A program made the translations under genes and the position numbers. A DNA stretch of 64,000 nucleotides from Syngnathus acus (lineage: Eukaryota; Chordata; Actinopteri; Syngnathiformes; Syngnathidae), in the NCBI RefSeq assembly GCF_901709675.1, contig NC_051107.1:4714001-4778000 (forward strand), in the 5' to 3' direction. How positions within the stretch are numbered: the first letter of the stretch is position 1; each line of letters begins with the position of its first letter. Below the pieces are notes generated by a model. It searched no databases and was not told the DNA's origin. It was given only the letters and a program-made list of their open reading frames with translations. Positions 44,831 to 62,292 of the stretch are shown here, piece by piece.

Positions 44831-47800
44831 CTAAACAATAATAAATTCTTCCCCGCTGGATTCGCTGGCGCCATCGTCCGTTTTGAGAGCGGCCAACCAG
44901 GTCCGTTTGACATCTGCGTCGTCGCAGGTGAACGTGTGGCAGCTTTTGGATTGTCTTAAATTAAAGCAGGATTGTCCTTGAAGTTCCTGAGGGGGATCTT
45001 CTACTATGCAGCCCAGGAGAGGAATACAGGAGAGAGGCTTCACATCCTGAGGGGAGGGGCGGGGAAGGGCTGAGTCCATCTTTTTTTTTGTTGGAAAGAA
45101 AATTTTGTAATTTACCTGTTGAGCAGCATACAAAGAGAGCACCAGGGGTTCCGTTTTGGTGATGACAGCAAATACCCGCTGCCACGTTTTGGGATTGTCA
45201 CCATATTGCAGAAAGCCGCTTATTACGCAGGACGCTGGAAAAGTCTCTGACTGGGAAACACATTTTGAATTTTTCCCCAAAACAGGTATTATCATTATTA
45301 TTTTTATTTTTATTCCTAAAAAAATATTTTTTAAATATTATTAAGATTGAATTCCTAAAAATGAGCATTTGTTTTAATTACTATGATGGAATTAATTGCA
45401 AGACGCTCACCTCCGCGGTCGGCTTCTTCGTGCTCCCCCCCCCTCCCTCCTCTCTGTCCCGTCAGAACGGCGTAGCAGGACTTGCACACTTTGTTCATCT
45501 TGTTGCCGTCATACGCCAGCGCCACCTTGTTGTCGGAGCACTTCCAGCACACCACGCAGCCGCAAGCCCGGCAGTGATGTCGGCGTCTGGTCAGCGCGTT
45601 GAAGGGCTCCCGGCACTTCATGCACACCGTCACCTCGTTGTCGCGGATCCAGCGAGGGGCGCGCCGCCCGAGCTCCTCCTCCTAAAAAACCAGACCCTCA
45701 GCCGAGCGTCGCCTGGCAGGTAATCTCCTACTTACCGGTTCCTCCACAATCAGCTCCTTTGACGCCAACTTGAATGTCTCGTTTTTCTTCTGGAACACGT
45801 CGATGGCGTCCTGGATCACCTGGAGAACGCAAAGATGATTTATTGACCCCTCTCAAAATAAAATGCCACTGAATGTATCCAATTACCTTTATCCACTCAT
45901 CTCGGTCCTGTTCCGAGCTAGAACCAGACCAGAAGAAATAATATGTAGGCGTATAACGTCACAATCAGAACCAGTATGGGTTTGGAAAAACTCATACGTG
46001 GCTTGTAGTTCCAGGGTTTTCTCCTTTCCCGACACCTGGAAGGTGTTCGGGTGGTCCTCATTGATGGTCCGCTGAACCTGCATGCCGTCCACTCCTATAC
46101 GGCAGCGTACGGTGAAGCGTTGGCCCGCCAGGCTAAACTTTGGCGTGCAGCACAGGAGGAAGTTGTTGAACTGTTGAGACAAGTGAGAGTGAGATCCAAG
46201 TGGATCCAAAAAAGAAAAATGGAGTCGTACCAGAAAGAGATGGCGCTCCATGGCCGACATGTTTCTGGCGGCGAGCTTGAGCAAACGGCCTTCTCTGAGG
46301 AACTCGTTGGTGGGGTTCACCACTTCCTCCTCGCCGACCATCTCGTAGATCTCCAGCAACCTCTTGATGCTCTCCTATACGAGACCCCCCAAAAAAATGA
46401 CCTTGGCGCTTTACATTCAAAGATGGCGGAGACTTACTGCTTTTTGGATGGCGCTGTTTGAGTGATTGGCAGCCATGGAAATTGTCTGCAGGGATTCTGC
46501 GCGGAACCAAGATGGTCCAAACTTGTTAAAACTGATATTTGTTTCTCACACCGAATGACGATACTCACTCTGAGCAAACTCGTAGTCCGGGTTACTCGGG
46601 GGTACGTTATTGACGTAATCCCTGAGCATCATCTCATAGCGAGGGATTCTCTGAACCGGTTCCAACATGTGATGCTCCAGCGTGAGATTGCCGCACACTT
46701 CCTGACTCTACACGGGACAAAAGAACTTCAAACTATCTTCTGGGATAACAGAGGACTTGATTTTTTTCCATACCTGGATGTCTTGGATGATATTCCGGAA
46801 CGCTGACGAGCGCTCAGTCCATATTCTCACCAACTCCATGGCCTGGTCGAAGTTCCTGACGTAATCGGCGTACATCCTCAGGAAGGGGGCGTGCTGCAAG
46901 AGGACGTTCCCCAAACCGGGACGCTGGTGCCTAGATGGAAAATATTGGATAGTTCCTCTTGACCTTCACTAAACCCCGAGTAGGACCTACCAGCGTCCGA
47001 TGCAGTCTTCCAGGTCGGGCAGCAGGAAATGACTGTGGAAGGAGTAGATGGACGAGATGTTGGAGAAGATGTTTCGCACCACGTCAGCCGGAAAGGAGCC
47101 TCGTCCGGCTTCGTCGGTCAATCGAAGACAGAAAACCTGCAAGTATATTCGGTGGAAGTTGCGGCTCAAGACCGAGACCACATCCCCCGAACTGACCTGG
47201 TCCAGGAGGTGAAGGCGAGCCACGTAGGCTCTCTCCGTGTGAAGCAGTTCCCTGACAATATTGAACAGCTTCTGCTCCGTGTTGTCCTCCTTAAGCTCCT
47301 CTGTCTTCTTCTCAACGCTCTCTTCACACTGTTGGTCTTCACGAGTGCCTTCAGTCCATTTGCAGGAGAACTTTGATCCCACCTTGATCTTGGCGCCTTT
47401 TTCGGTATGGTCGGGTTGTCGGTTTGGAATGACTTGGTCGTCGGTGCGATTGATGGTGATAGCGGGTCTATCACTTGAAGGAGAACGTTCTGATGGAGTT
47501 CTGTAAAAAATAAATCTGGAGTCACTGAAGGGACTTTTAACCAAAACCACAATGGTTGATTGGTAGCTATGCAAAGACCAAACAAAGCTAAGGTCAAAAG
47601 TCAAAAATCCAACCTTTCATCCAAGTACACAATGAGGTTGGGCACACTCAAAGACTTTCCCGTGCTCTTCTCTTGTCCGTCATTCTTCACGCTTGGGATT
47701 CTGTTCAACCCCAGCCAGGATTTCGAGTTACTCGCAGGGGTGTAGCTGCCCATCATTCCCTGAACGGGGCTAGGGGTCTTTAGTAGTCCCATGAGAGGGC

Positions 47801-49325
47801 TTCGGTTTCTCGGGTTCAACTTAGCCGGACTGTGGCTTCCCTCCTTAAACGGGCTGCAGTTGTGGATGCCTCTCTTGCCCGGACTCGGGGACCCAAACGC
47901 CGGACTGGTCGCGAATTTGGGGATCTTTTGAGAAGGGGACAACCTGGTAGGGCTTGTCCGCGGCTCACTCAGAAAACTCGGTCCGGCTTTGCTAGGACTT
48001 GGGGACACGTGATAGCAAGTCACTTGGATTGGAGTCTTGTTTTCATTCAAAGGCTGCGGGGATGGTCCGGTCCTCATCGGAGTCTGGAGGTGCGCTGGTT
48101 TTGGAGGTACTACGAGGACAAACTTATCAGAATCGATCGACCTCAGCAAACTTGAGCTCACCTTGTGGTTTGAAGGGAGTTCTCTTGGACGGGCTCATTC
48201 CATCTTGGTGTCTGGAATTGTCCGCCGATCCGCAAGCGTTGTTGCAAGAACCTCCGCAGCTGTACACGCCACTGCTCACCTCTGAATGAGCGCTACACGT
48301 TAGCATAGCTCCTTTTAAAAAACAACGTTGACCATTCGGAAACTTTGACCCCGAGTCTGATTGGATTACTTCAAATCAATTTAAAAACAGTGAGTCAAGT
48401 TTCTTTAGGACTAAACTGAAAAGTTTAATTGAATTAACACACAAATCTGCACTGATCTCCATTTTCCGTTCTTACCGTACATGAACTTCTGTGGCCAATA
48501 TTCCATAACGTGAAGAGTTCGCGGCTCACTACAGAACTGATCTCACGAGCGTCACACTTCTGCTTTCTCACTTCTGCGTTGTCTCATTATGTGCTGATTT
48601 AAACATATGCAACCGGCGCCGTTGATTTCGCTCCTCCTGCAGAAGCTCTGGATAAATATTTTCCAGTGTGGCTGACACTTGGAATACATTTCCAGCCTGA
48701 ATTTTATTGCTGCATTTGTCACTTATATGAAGAAGAATAGTGATCCTTGGCACTGTTGACTCCATATTCTATCAGTACCATTAGTCGTGAGGAGGGGGGG
48801 GTAAAACAAACCCTTCAGCAGAAGAACACTAAGCCTTTGTGTGATTGCCAAACAAAAAGCAGCAAAAGAGCAAAGTCCAGGCTGAATCAGGGGAAAGAGA
48901 TTTGCCAAGCCGATAATCCAACAAGCGCCAATTAACACGATTCACAATGCACGTACGCGCTAAGAACACATGACGTCATTGTTAGTGAGTTGACGTAATA
49001 TGAAATGATGTAAGAAGTAGTTTGAGTCAATTACAACACGCGTGACGTTTTTTTTTTTAAACGGACAAACAACATTTTATGTTAATACCCAGTGTGTTCA
49101 TTTGGCTTTATAAAGAATAATAAAGTAAATTATTTTTCCCGTGAGAGTAATTCGTGGGAATTTGATTAAAGGTGTGTTTTGAGTGAGTGCAAGCTCACCT
49201 GTGTGACAATCCGGGGCATCGCTTTTCGCCTTGCGTCGGACCGCCACGCGTCTGAATTCCTCCACGCCGCGGCTGCTGGTGTTCAGCGTCAAACTATTCC
49301 TCTTCTTCAGGTCAAACATGCTCAA
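44831..49325 (-). CDS. fgd4: fgd4 (frabin): FYVE, RhoGEF and PH domain protein
   Basis: Cdc42 exchange factor that binds F-actin; human FGD4 is a Charcot-Marie-Tooth gene. On the minus strand the first exon seen (from about 49325) reads [21 protein letters not shown] long exon (about 48110-47630) is rich in SP/TP motifs. The DH domain follows ([58 protein letters not shown]), then PH1 ([20 protein letters not shown]), the FYVE finger ([20 protein letters not shown] with paired CxxC sites) and a second PH domain ending SSGEEFIIV and a stop at 44831-44833. The FYVE text matches FGD4 better than FGD1 or FGD3 from memory. More 5' exons or other starts are possible. Confidence 0.88.
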
Positions 49326-54991
<5,666 letters not shown>

Positions 54992-57203
54992 ATGGCACTG
55001 AGAGGATCCAGGACGGGATTTTACCGGCAGGACCTCAACAGAACCGTGTGGGAAGTCCCGGAAAGGTACCGAGACCTGAGACAAATTGGGACGGGCGCTT
55101 ATGGAACGGTCTGGTGAGTACCACTCAAACTGCAATTTTGACTAAAAAAAAAAATATATATATATATATCAGTCTGATATTTAAATGAGTTTCTTTAAAT
55201 GAGCTCTTTAAGAAACTTTGCCAAGTCGGATCCCCTTACTTAGACACAGCTGGCTCCACAAGGACCCCCGCTTTGCTTTGTTGTCCCGTTGATGAGGGGG
55301 TCTGCAAAGAAAAGCACCCCCAGCTTCATTGTTAAAAGTCAAAGAACGTTTCTCCAGTTGACATTCAACACTTGGCGGGTGAAGCTTTAATTAACACCAG
55401 TATATTTAAAACCGTTTTTAAAAATTAAATGTCTGTTTTGTGCATATTTATTTCAGTGATTCTTTTGCTTACCGCTAGAGGGCGTCCACACTTTCTCTAC
55501 TCTCCCGTTTTAGTTCAGCGTGGGACCGTCGGACCAGCTCGCAGGTGGCCATCAAAAAGCTCCACCGGCCCTTCCAGTCCAAACTTTTCGCCAAAAGGGC
55601 CTACAGGGAGCTCCGACTCCTCAAACACATGAAGCATGAAAATGTGAGATGAAATTATTTTCCTTAAAGCAAATATCAATGGAATTAATTGTTTACTTTT
55701 GTGTAGGTGATCGGCCTGCTCGATGTTTTCGCAGCGGAAATTTCCCTCGACCACATTCGAGACTTGTAAGCTCCAATTCCCTCTTGCCTTTTTTTAAAAA
55801 TCAAATCATGAGGCTGTTTTAATTTTTTAAACCCACAGCTACTTGGTCATGCCCTTCATGGGCACTGACCTGGGCAAACTAATGAAGATGGAGAGACTGT
55901 CGGAGGACAGAGTTCAGTTCCTCGTCTACCAGATGATGAAGGGACTCAAGGTGAGAAAATTTGTCATTCCAAGTTTCAAAATACGACTCATAATCCCCCC
56001 CCCCATCTGTTTTAGTATATCCACTCTGCAGGGATCATCCACAGGGTACGTGACCTTTCAGATTAGGCACTTTTTTAGGGGGTGGGGGTCTGGATTCTTC
56101 CCGCTCTAGAAGCTTTGCTTTGTTTGCCTTTATCATTCCAGGACCTAAAACCAGGAAATCTAGCCATCAACCCGGACTGTGAATTGAAGGTACAGTACTG
56201 ACATGGTCTTCCTGAATGACCTAACAATAAGACATTTTGATGACAACAGATTCTCGACTTTGGCCTGGCGAGGCAGGCCGACGCGGAAATGACGGGCTAT
56301 GTGGTGACGCGCTGGTACAGAGCCCCCGAGGTCATTCTCAACTGGATGCACTACACGCAAGCAGGTTTTTGTCAAGTACAATGGAAACTACAGGGGCCCC
56401 AAGATTGAACCCTGTGGTACTATGGAAAGTTAATCCACCTATTTTTTGTTTTTTTTAGTGGATATCTGGTCCGCTGGTTGTATTATGGCTGAGATGCTGC
56501 TTGGGAAGCCGCTGTTCAAGGGCAACGATCGTATCCAGAGGAAATTGCGATGAAAGTGTTATTTAAATTGGAATGTGAACCTTGACCTCAAGCTTGTGCC
56601 AGACCTGGACCAGCTCAAAGAAATCATGAAGATCACCGGAACGCCGGCTGCTGATTTTGTGGTGAAACTACAAAGCCAAGATGTGAGTATGGAAGCCTGA
56701 CTGAATGGGCAAAAGTATTGGGACGTTTCGGCATGACTGCATATTTCCCCCGACAGGCCAAAAACTACCTCAGAGGTTTGTCAAAGGTTCCCAAAAAGGA
56801 TCTGCACTCTATTTTCTTCAAAGCCAGCTCGCACGGTACGTCACAAGTTTCATCCAGTGCTAAAAAAAAAAAATTCACACTTGTATTTTTGCGTCCCAGC
56901 CGTGTCCGTGCTGGAAAAGACACTGCTCCTCGACCCCGAGGAGCGAGTCAGCGCCTCGGACGCCCTGGACTTTCCCTTCTTCGCCGACTTCCGCGACACT
57001 GAGGAGGAGACTGAGGCGCAACCGTACGACCAAACCATGGACAATACGGACCTGACGCTAGAACAGTGGAAACGTAAGCGATCACTCCATCAAATATTTC
57101 TGATCATGGAACCACATGATTTTTTTTTTTTTTTGCAGGACACACAGTCACGGAGATATTGACCTTCAGGCCCCAGAAGGACGGCAAAGAAACGTCACTT
57201 TAA
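54992..57203 (+). CDS. mapk12: mapk12: p38-gamma mitogen-activated protein kinase
   Basis: p38-gamma, enriched in muscle in other vertebrates. I chose the ATG at 54992 ([20 protein letters not shown]), which matches the family start. An in-frame ATG at 54929 would add 21 residues. Recognisable parts are [28 protein letters not shown], a Met gatekeeper in [34 protein letters not shown], the TGY loop ([18 protein letters not shown]) and [19 protein letters not shown]. The final residues KETSL before TAA (57201-57203) form a PDZ-binding tail, the hallmark of p38-gamma. Tandem with mapk11, in the same order and orientation pairing as other vertebrates. Confidence 0.95.
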
Positions 57204-57435
57204 AGTCAGGCGAGGTACACAACTCACCTATGGACAATTTAGAGTTTTGGAAATGTTGTTTTTGAAGCATAGTTAACATGTTGGTATGCAGGTAAATAAA
57301 TGATTTTTAAAAAAATATATATAATAATTAAAGAGTGTCTTTTTTGCATCACTTTGAATCTGTAATGGTGTACAAAAGTCCCCAAGTTTCAAAATATATA
57401 TTTATTTCATTCAAGCATGACTTCCATTAAACAGG

Positions 57436-60277
57436 TCACACGCCGTACTTCTTCTCTAAGGCTGCGACAGACGATACGTCCAAATCGGCTTTGCGGAGGA
57501 AGTCGAATACTTCTTTAAGCACTGAGTGGGGGGGGGGGGGGGGAGGAAAAAATGTCATACGTGAGTACAACTAATGGGAACTAATCGAGTTGAGCGCGTC
57601 CCACCTTTCTTCTCCGAGGAAGACATGAACATGACGGCCGTGTCGAAGCGCCTCACGCTCGATAGACTTTGGAGGATGTCCGCTGTGACGGCCGCAGCTT
57701 CGTTCCTGCGCCGGATAGATGTTAGTGTCATTTAGTGTTTCTTGAGCTCATTTAAAAAAATGGTGTACTCACTGGATGTAGAAATCCCGTAACGTCTCCA
57801 AGATCTGACTGAGGATGTGAGGTTCAAGGGAACTCTGGAAAATCCGCGCATACTCCTCTGGCTTAATTTGCTAAAAAAAAAAAAAAAAAAAGAAGCTATT
57901 AGTGATAGCTGGCTTAAATTTGTCTTTTATGACAAAATCCAACCTTCAAGTATCTGTAAACAACTTCGGGCTGGTTTCCGATCATGCGCAGGTCGGCTTC
58001 CAGCTGGAAGCTTTTGCAGGGCGGCGGTGGGAGATTTATGGAGGGGTGGGGTAGGACGCTTTCTTCTAGATGATCCATTTTGGCTTGTGTGAAGTTTTGC
58101 TGAAGCGTTTTTTTATTAACTAACTGGTCGGACGAAAGCGAGGGGGAGGTTGTCATATCCTGGATCTCCATCGTCGACAGCGGGGCGGACTGGCCCTCCT
58201 TCGCCTCATCAGGTAAGGTCACCTTACCGCTGATCTCTTCGATGTCGATCCTCATCATCGGTTTCTATGCAGAGTTGGTTTTCTTAGTTTTAAATTAAGA
58301 CAAAAAAGAATTGAGTGGATGTCTCACAGTGGAGCGTAGGTGAAGCGCTTTGTCAACGGGCTGCACCGTTCTCCTCTGGGAGCTGTCAGATGTTTGAAGG
58401 AAGCCGCTGGAAACGTCGTCCTGATAATACAAGTTGCTTGTATTTGTAAAATGGAAAAAAAATGAGGTAAAGGCGAAAACGTACAAATTGGAGTTTCTGG
58501 AGTTCGCTCTGGGCCTGCTTGTTCCCGGGTTCCAGCTTCAAAACCTCTTGAAAATCTGCATTATTTTTTGTCATATTTTTATTTATTTTTTTGTGGTGAA
58601 TATTTATTTTCCATTTGAGGACTAATTTACCTTTCCTGGCTTCCTCCAGCTTCCCCAAAGCCACTCGAGCAGTAGCTCGTCGCGCAAACGCTTTGGAATA
58701 CGTGCCGTCTAAAGAGACGGCCTTGGTGCAGTCTTCCTCCGCCTCCTTGAACCTGATTGAACACTGATGCAATTTAAAGAAAAAAAAACAAAAATGGCGA
58801 GATGGTTCTTACCTCTCCAGTTTGAGGAAAGCCATGGCTCTGTTGGCGGGCAGCAAAACATTCGTGCAGTCGGCTTCCATGCCTCGGCTGTAGCACTCCA
58901 CGGCCGCGTCGTACTTTCCCTCTTTAAAGTAAGCGTTCCCCTAAAAGATGCCGAAACGTAAACAACCTTGACCGGAATTATGTAGCTTCTCGCAAAGAAA
59001 TCTTACTCTGTCTTTTTGCACCGCGGCTTCCTGTCGTCTTTGCTGCTCCTCCGTTCGTCTTTTCTGCTCCTGGTCTACGTCTGGTTCGGCCTGCGGCGAC
59101 GTTCCCTCACTCGGCTCCTGAGGTCCGAGCATCTGACAAAGCGTTGAGGGTGAGCAAGCTGATCGCTGAACATTAGCGCAAATGCAAACTCACTTGTTTG
59201 ATTTTCTTCACTTCATTTTGTGCTTCCAGGTTATCCGGGTCAAGCATGAGAACGGTTTGGTAATCTGCGCAGAAACTCGTGTTACATCACATCCATTCTC
59301 TGGAATCTCTGCTTTCTCTTTTGATCTGCGGAAAAGTACCTTCTAAAGCGGCGTCGAAGTTCTTCAGCGCTACGCGGGCCGCTCCTCGCCGTGCATAGGC
59401 TTTATAGTAGTTGCTGTCCAAAGCGATGGCCAGGTTGCAGTCTGACTCGGCCACAGCGTACCTAAGAAAAACAAAAAACCCCGTTAGAGTGCATGGAAAC
59501 AACGATAAGACTCTAAACGCTTACTTTTTGAGGCGGAAGAAGGCGGTGGCTCGGTTGGTGGGAAGAACGGGGTTGTAAGGGTCCGCGGTCATTCCTCTGG
59601 AGTAACACTCGACAGCGTCGTCGTATTTGCCTTCTTTGAAAAATACGTTGCCCTGATAATAAACCCGTGTTATTTTTTTGCTTATCAATTTCCAAACATC
59701 TTAAGTGGCTGTTACCTTTTCCTTCTCTGCTAAAGCTCCCTCCTGATCAGCTTCTTCCGAATCTGATTCGTTGGGACTTTCCTCCTTATCCACCTCCTCC
59801 AAAGCCTTGGCCTAGCATTACCGCACAGAAAGAGCTTTTTAGGGTGCACATGCTTGTCAAAAACGTCGATCAACAAACGACTAACCACATCAAATTTGTC
59901 CCACGATTGATAATCATTCGATTTGATCCTCGATGGCTTCTGGCTGTCTGTTTCTTCTGCTTTGACGTCACCGTTGGCCATCTTCATCTTCTTCGCCCTC
60001 ATTTTTGCTTGGTAGTCCTTGTTGCGTACAGGAGGGAGGTTTGGCTGGAAAACAGAGAAAATGCTGCCCATATCATCTGACATTTAAAAAATAAAAGTGT
60101 GTGGGATTGGCAGCTAGAACAAACCTTGGCGTCTCCCTCCTCGCCTCTTCTTAATTGCTCATCTTTGGTTTTCATATCAGTCTCCCAGGTCTCCAGATCC
60201 CTCATGAAGCTTTGCAGGTCCTCAGTATTCTGCCGCATTTGCATTTGCAACTCGAGGGCTTTGTTCGGAGCGGCCAT
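57436..60277 (-). CDS. rpap3: rpap3: RNA polymerase II-associated protein 3
   Basis: TPR co-chaperone of the R2TP/HSP90 system that assembles RNA polymerase II, snoRNPs, PIKKs and axonemal dyneins. On the minus strand it starts MAAPNKALELQMQMRQNTED (60277), then NYDYQSWDKFDV-like text near 59900. A first TPR block follows (GNVFFKEGKYDDAVECYSRG, YYKAYARRGAARVALKNFDA), a Glu/Gln-rich linker, and a second TPR block (GNAYFKEGKYDAAVECYSRG, KAFARRATARVALGKLEEAR). The C-terminal RPAP3 domain includes CKSFQLEADLRMIGNQPEVV and ends LEKKYGV, TGA at 57438-57436. Domain order matches the family. Head-to-head with atp23. Confidence 0.95.
57527..57543. repeat. poly-G run in an rpap3 intron
   Basis: G-rich run directly beside an rpap3 splice site (TGAGTGGGGGG...), a possible length-error site. 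Confidence 0.8.
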
Positions 60278-60538
60278 GTTTTCCTCTCTGCGAAACGGAC
60301 ATTATTAGAAAGAATATTTGCTTTTGTTTTGATGTCACTGCCTATCGGATCATGCTCGCTTCGCTAACGAGATAAAGATAAGTTTTAAATAATCAGTCGG
60401 ATTGAAAAAAGTTTCAAATTGTACGATACCTTCTCCTTGATTCTCCGGCTTATAGGTATAAATCGAATTTGGTTGTTATTAAGTAGTCGTAAGTAGTAAC
60501 AAATTCATGTGCCGATGTTGTCATGGAGCCATGACACC

Positions 60539-60744
60539 AAATTCCCAGCATGCCTTGCGCTCCAGCGCGTGCGTAGTAAAGCTATTGCTTTATTTAGTTT
60601 TCTCCTCTACATTATTTTATATTTTATTTATACTCTATGTTTCCGGAATACATTTTAAAAATTAAATTCACACCATGAATTAAAATCATCATTCATTTTA
60701 TTCTTTTACCTTTGACCCGACCTGACGTTATCACGTGACGTCAC
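60539..60744. promoter_or_regulatory. rpap3/atp23 bidirectional promoter: ZNF143-type site and E-box/CRE
   Basis: AATTCCCAGCATGCCTTG (60540-60557) is a strong match to the ZNF143/Staf motif found at bidirectional housekeeping promoters. TCACGTGACGTCAC (60731-60744) joins an E-box CACGTG to a CRE TGACGTCA. Both lie in the 555-bp gap between the two start codons. Factor binding is inference. Confidence 0.65.
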
Positions 60745-60832
60745 AACGCGACAATGACCTCTCCTGCTAGCTAACGCTGGCTAGCCGGGAGAACTTCGCA
60801 AATATCGCAACGGAGCCGTCTAAACTTCAGCA

Positions 60833-62292
60833 ATGGGCCAAACGAAGCAGGAAGAAGGATACGGATACGAGTTATTCCCGGAGAGGAACGCGGGGAACAA
60901 GAAGGTCTCCGTCGCACAGAGCCTATTCACGTTCAACCACCAGTGTCAGGTCATGTTACAGTTAGCCGTGGAAACCAGTGAGTAACAATATCGTTACTTT
61001 ATTTCCAAAGTAACTCTTGTGATATTTTACAAGGCACAAGTAAAACCTTTAAATAACATACTCTGTTCCTTTTGAATAACCAACACTAGCTGCTGCTAGC
61101 AAGTTAGCTACTGAAATATTTATGTGTACTGACTACATATGTAATAATAATAATTTAATTTATCTACCTAATATGTGATGTGATTCATTCAGGTCCATAT
61201 GCCAAACTCCTCCTCAGTGCCATGAAGAATTCTGGATGGTAAGTTGCATTAATAAACGTTCATATTAATAAACAAAAAGAGTAGTTGAGGAGGCATTGAA
61301 AGAAATTACAGTGTAATTGAAGCAAGAAAAAACGGATTGTCTAACATTAGTATTAATGAAAAATATATATTGATTGAATATATTGCTTGTTTTTAAATTT
61401 AAATAGTCACGTTTAATATGACACTAATTATGTATCACACTTTTCTCAATGTCAAATGCATTCTCTGTTTGACTCAGTACAGTGTATAAAGACCGCCATT
61501 TTGTCTGTGAAGATTGTGACGGGACGGTCAGCGGCGGATTTGACGCAGCCACGTCCCAAGTGAGAACACCGATGGGTTAAATCAAGAACTCCAGACCAAA
61601 ACCATTTTATCTGTTTCTTTTCAGATTGTCTTATGTCAAAACAACATCCACCAGCAGTCGCACATGAACCGGGTGGTTACGCACGAGCTCATCCACGCCT
61701 TTGACCATTGTCGGGCCCATGTGGACTGGTTTAACAACTTCAGACATTTAGCGTGTTCTGAGGTGAGTGTTGCAACACGCAGATGGGCAGAAATCATATT
61801 ATTATTTATTTTTGAAATGATGTAAATGCAAACGGATTTGTTCATCATGTAACTTGGAATGTTTTTATTTTGATATAAGGTAAGATAAAATATATTAAAG
61901 TAAGCAGCTATTGCATTGATCTGACCAAAATATTTATCAGATTCGTGCGGCCAACCTGAGCGGCGATTGCTCCTTCTCCACTGAGGTGGCCCGATTCCAC
62001 TTCGGCATGAAGCAGCATCACCAGGTACCTTTTTTTTAAATTATTATTTCAAATCAGCACCGACCTTCCCTTCCTAATCCTTGTCCAGGAGTGCGTCCGC
62101 GGCCGCGCCCTTCGCTCCATCCTTGCCGTGAGGAAAATCAACCGGCAGGAGGCGGAGAAAATTGTGGACGAGGTCTTCGACACGTGTTTCAACGACCACG
62201 CGCCCTTCGGTCGGATCCCGCACGGCAAGAAGGACGCCAACTTTGCCCGCAGGGATTACGACAACAGGGAGCGGTATTATGCAAATCTTTAG
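60833..62292 (+). CDS. atp23: atp23 (xrcc6bp1): mitochondrial inner-membrane metalloprotease
   Basis: Peptidase M76 family protease of the mitochondrial intermembrane space; in yeast it processes Atp6 and helps ATP synthase assembly. Six exons: 60833-60977, 61193-61238, then blocks near 61480-61560, 61625-61761, 61940-62022 and 62089-62292. The protein is about 232 residues, close to the human length. The zinc motif HELIH lies near residue 111 ([20 protein letters not shown]). Other family marks are [19 protein letters not shown] and conserved cysteines. The end is [14 protein letters not shown] and TAG at 62290-62292. Divergent from rpap3. Confidence 0.96.
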
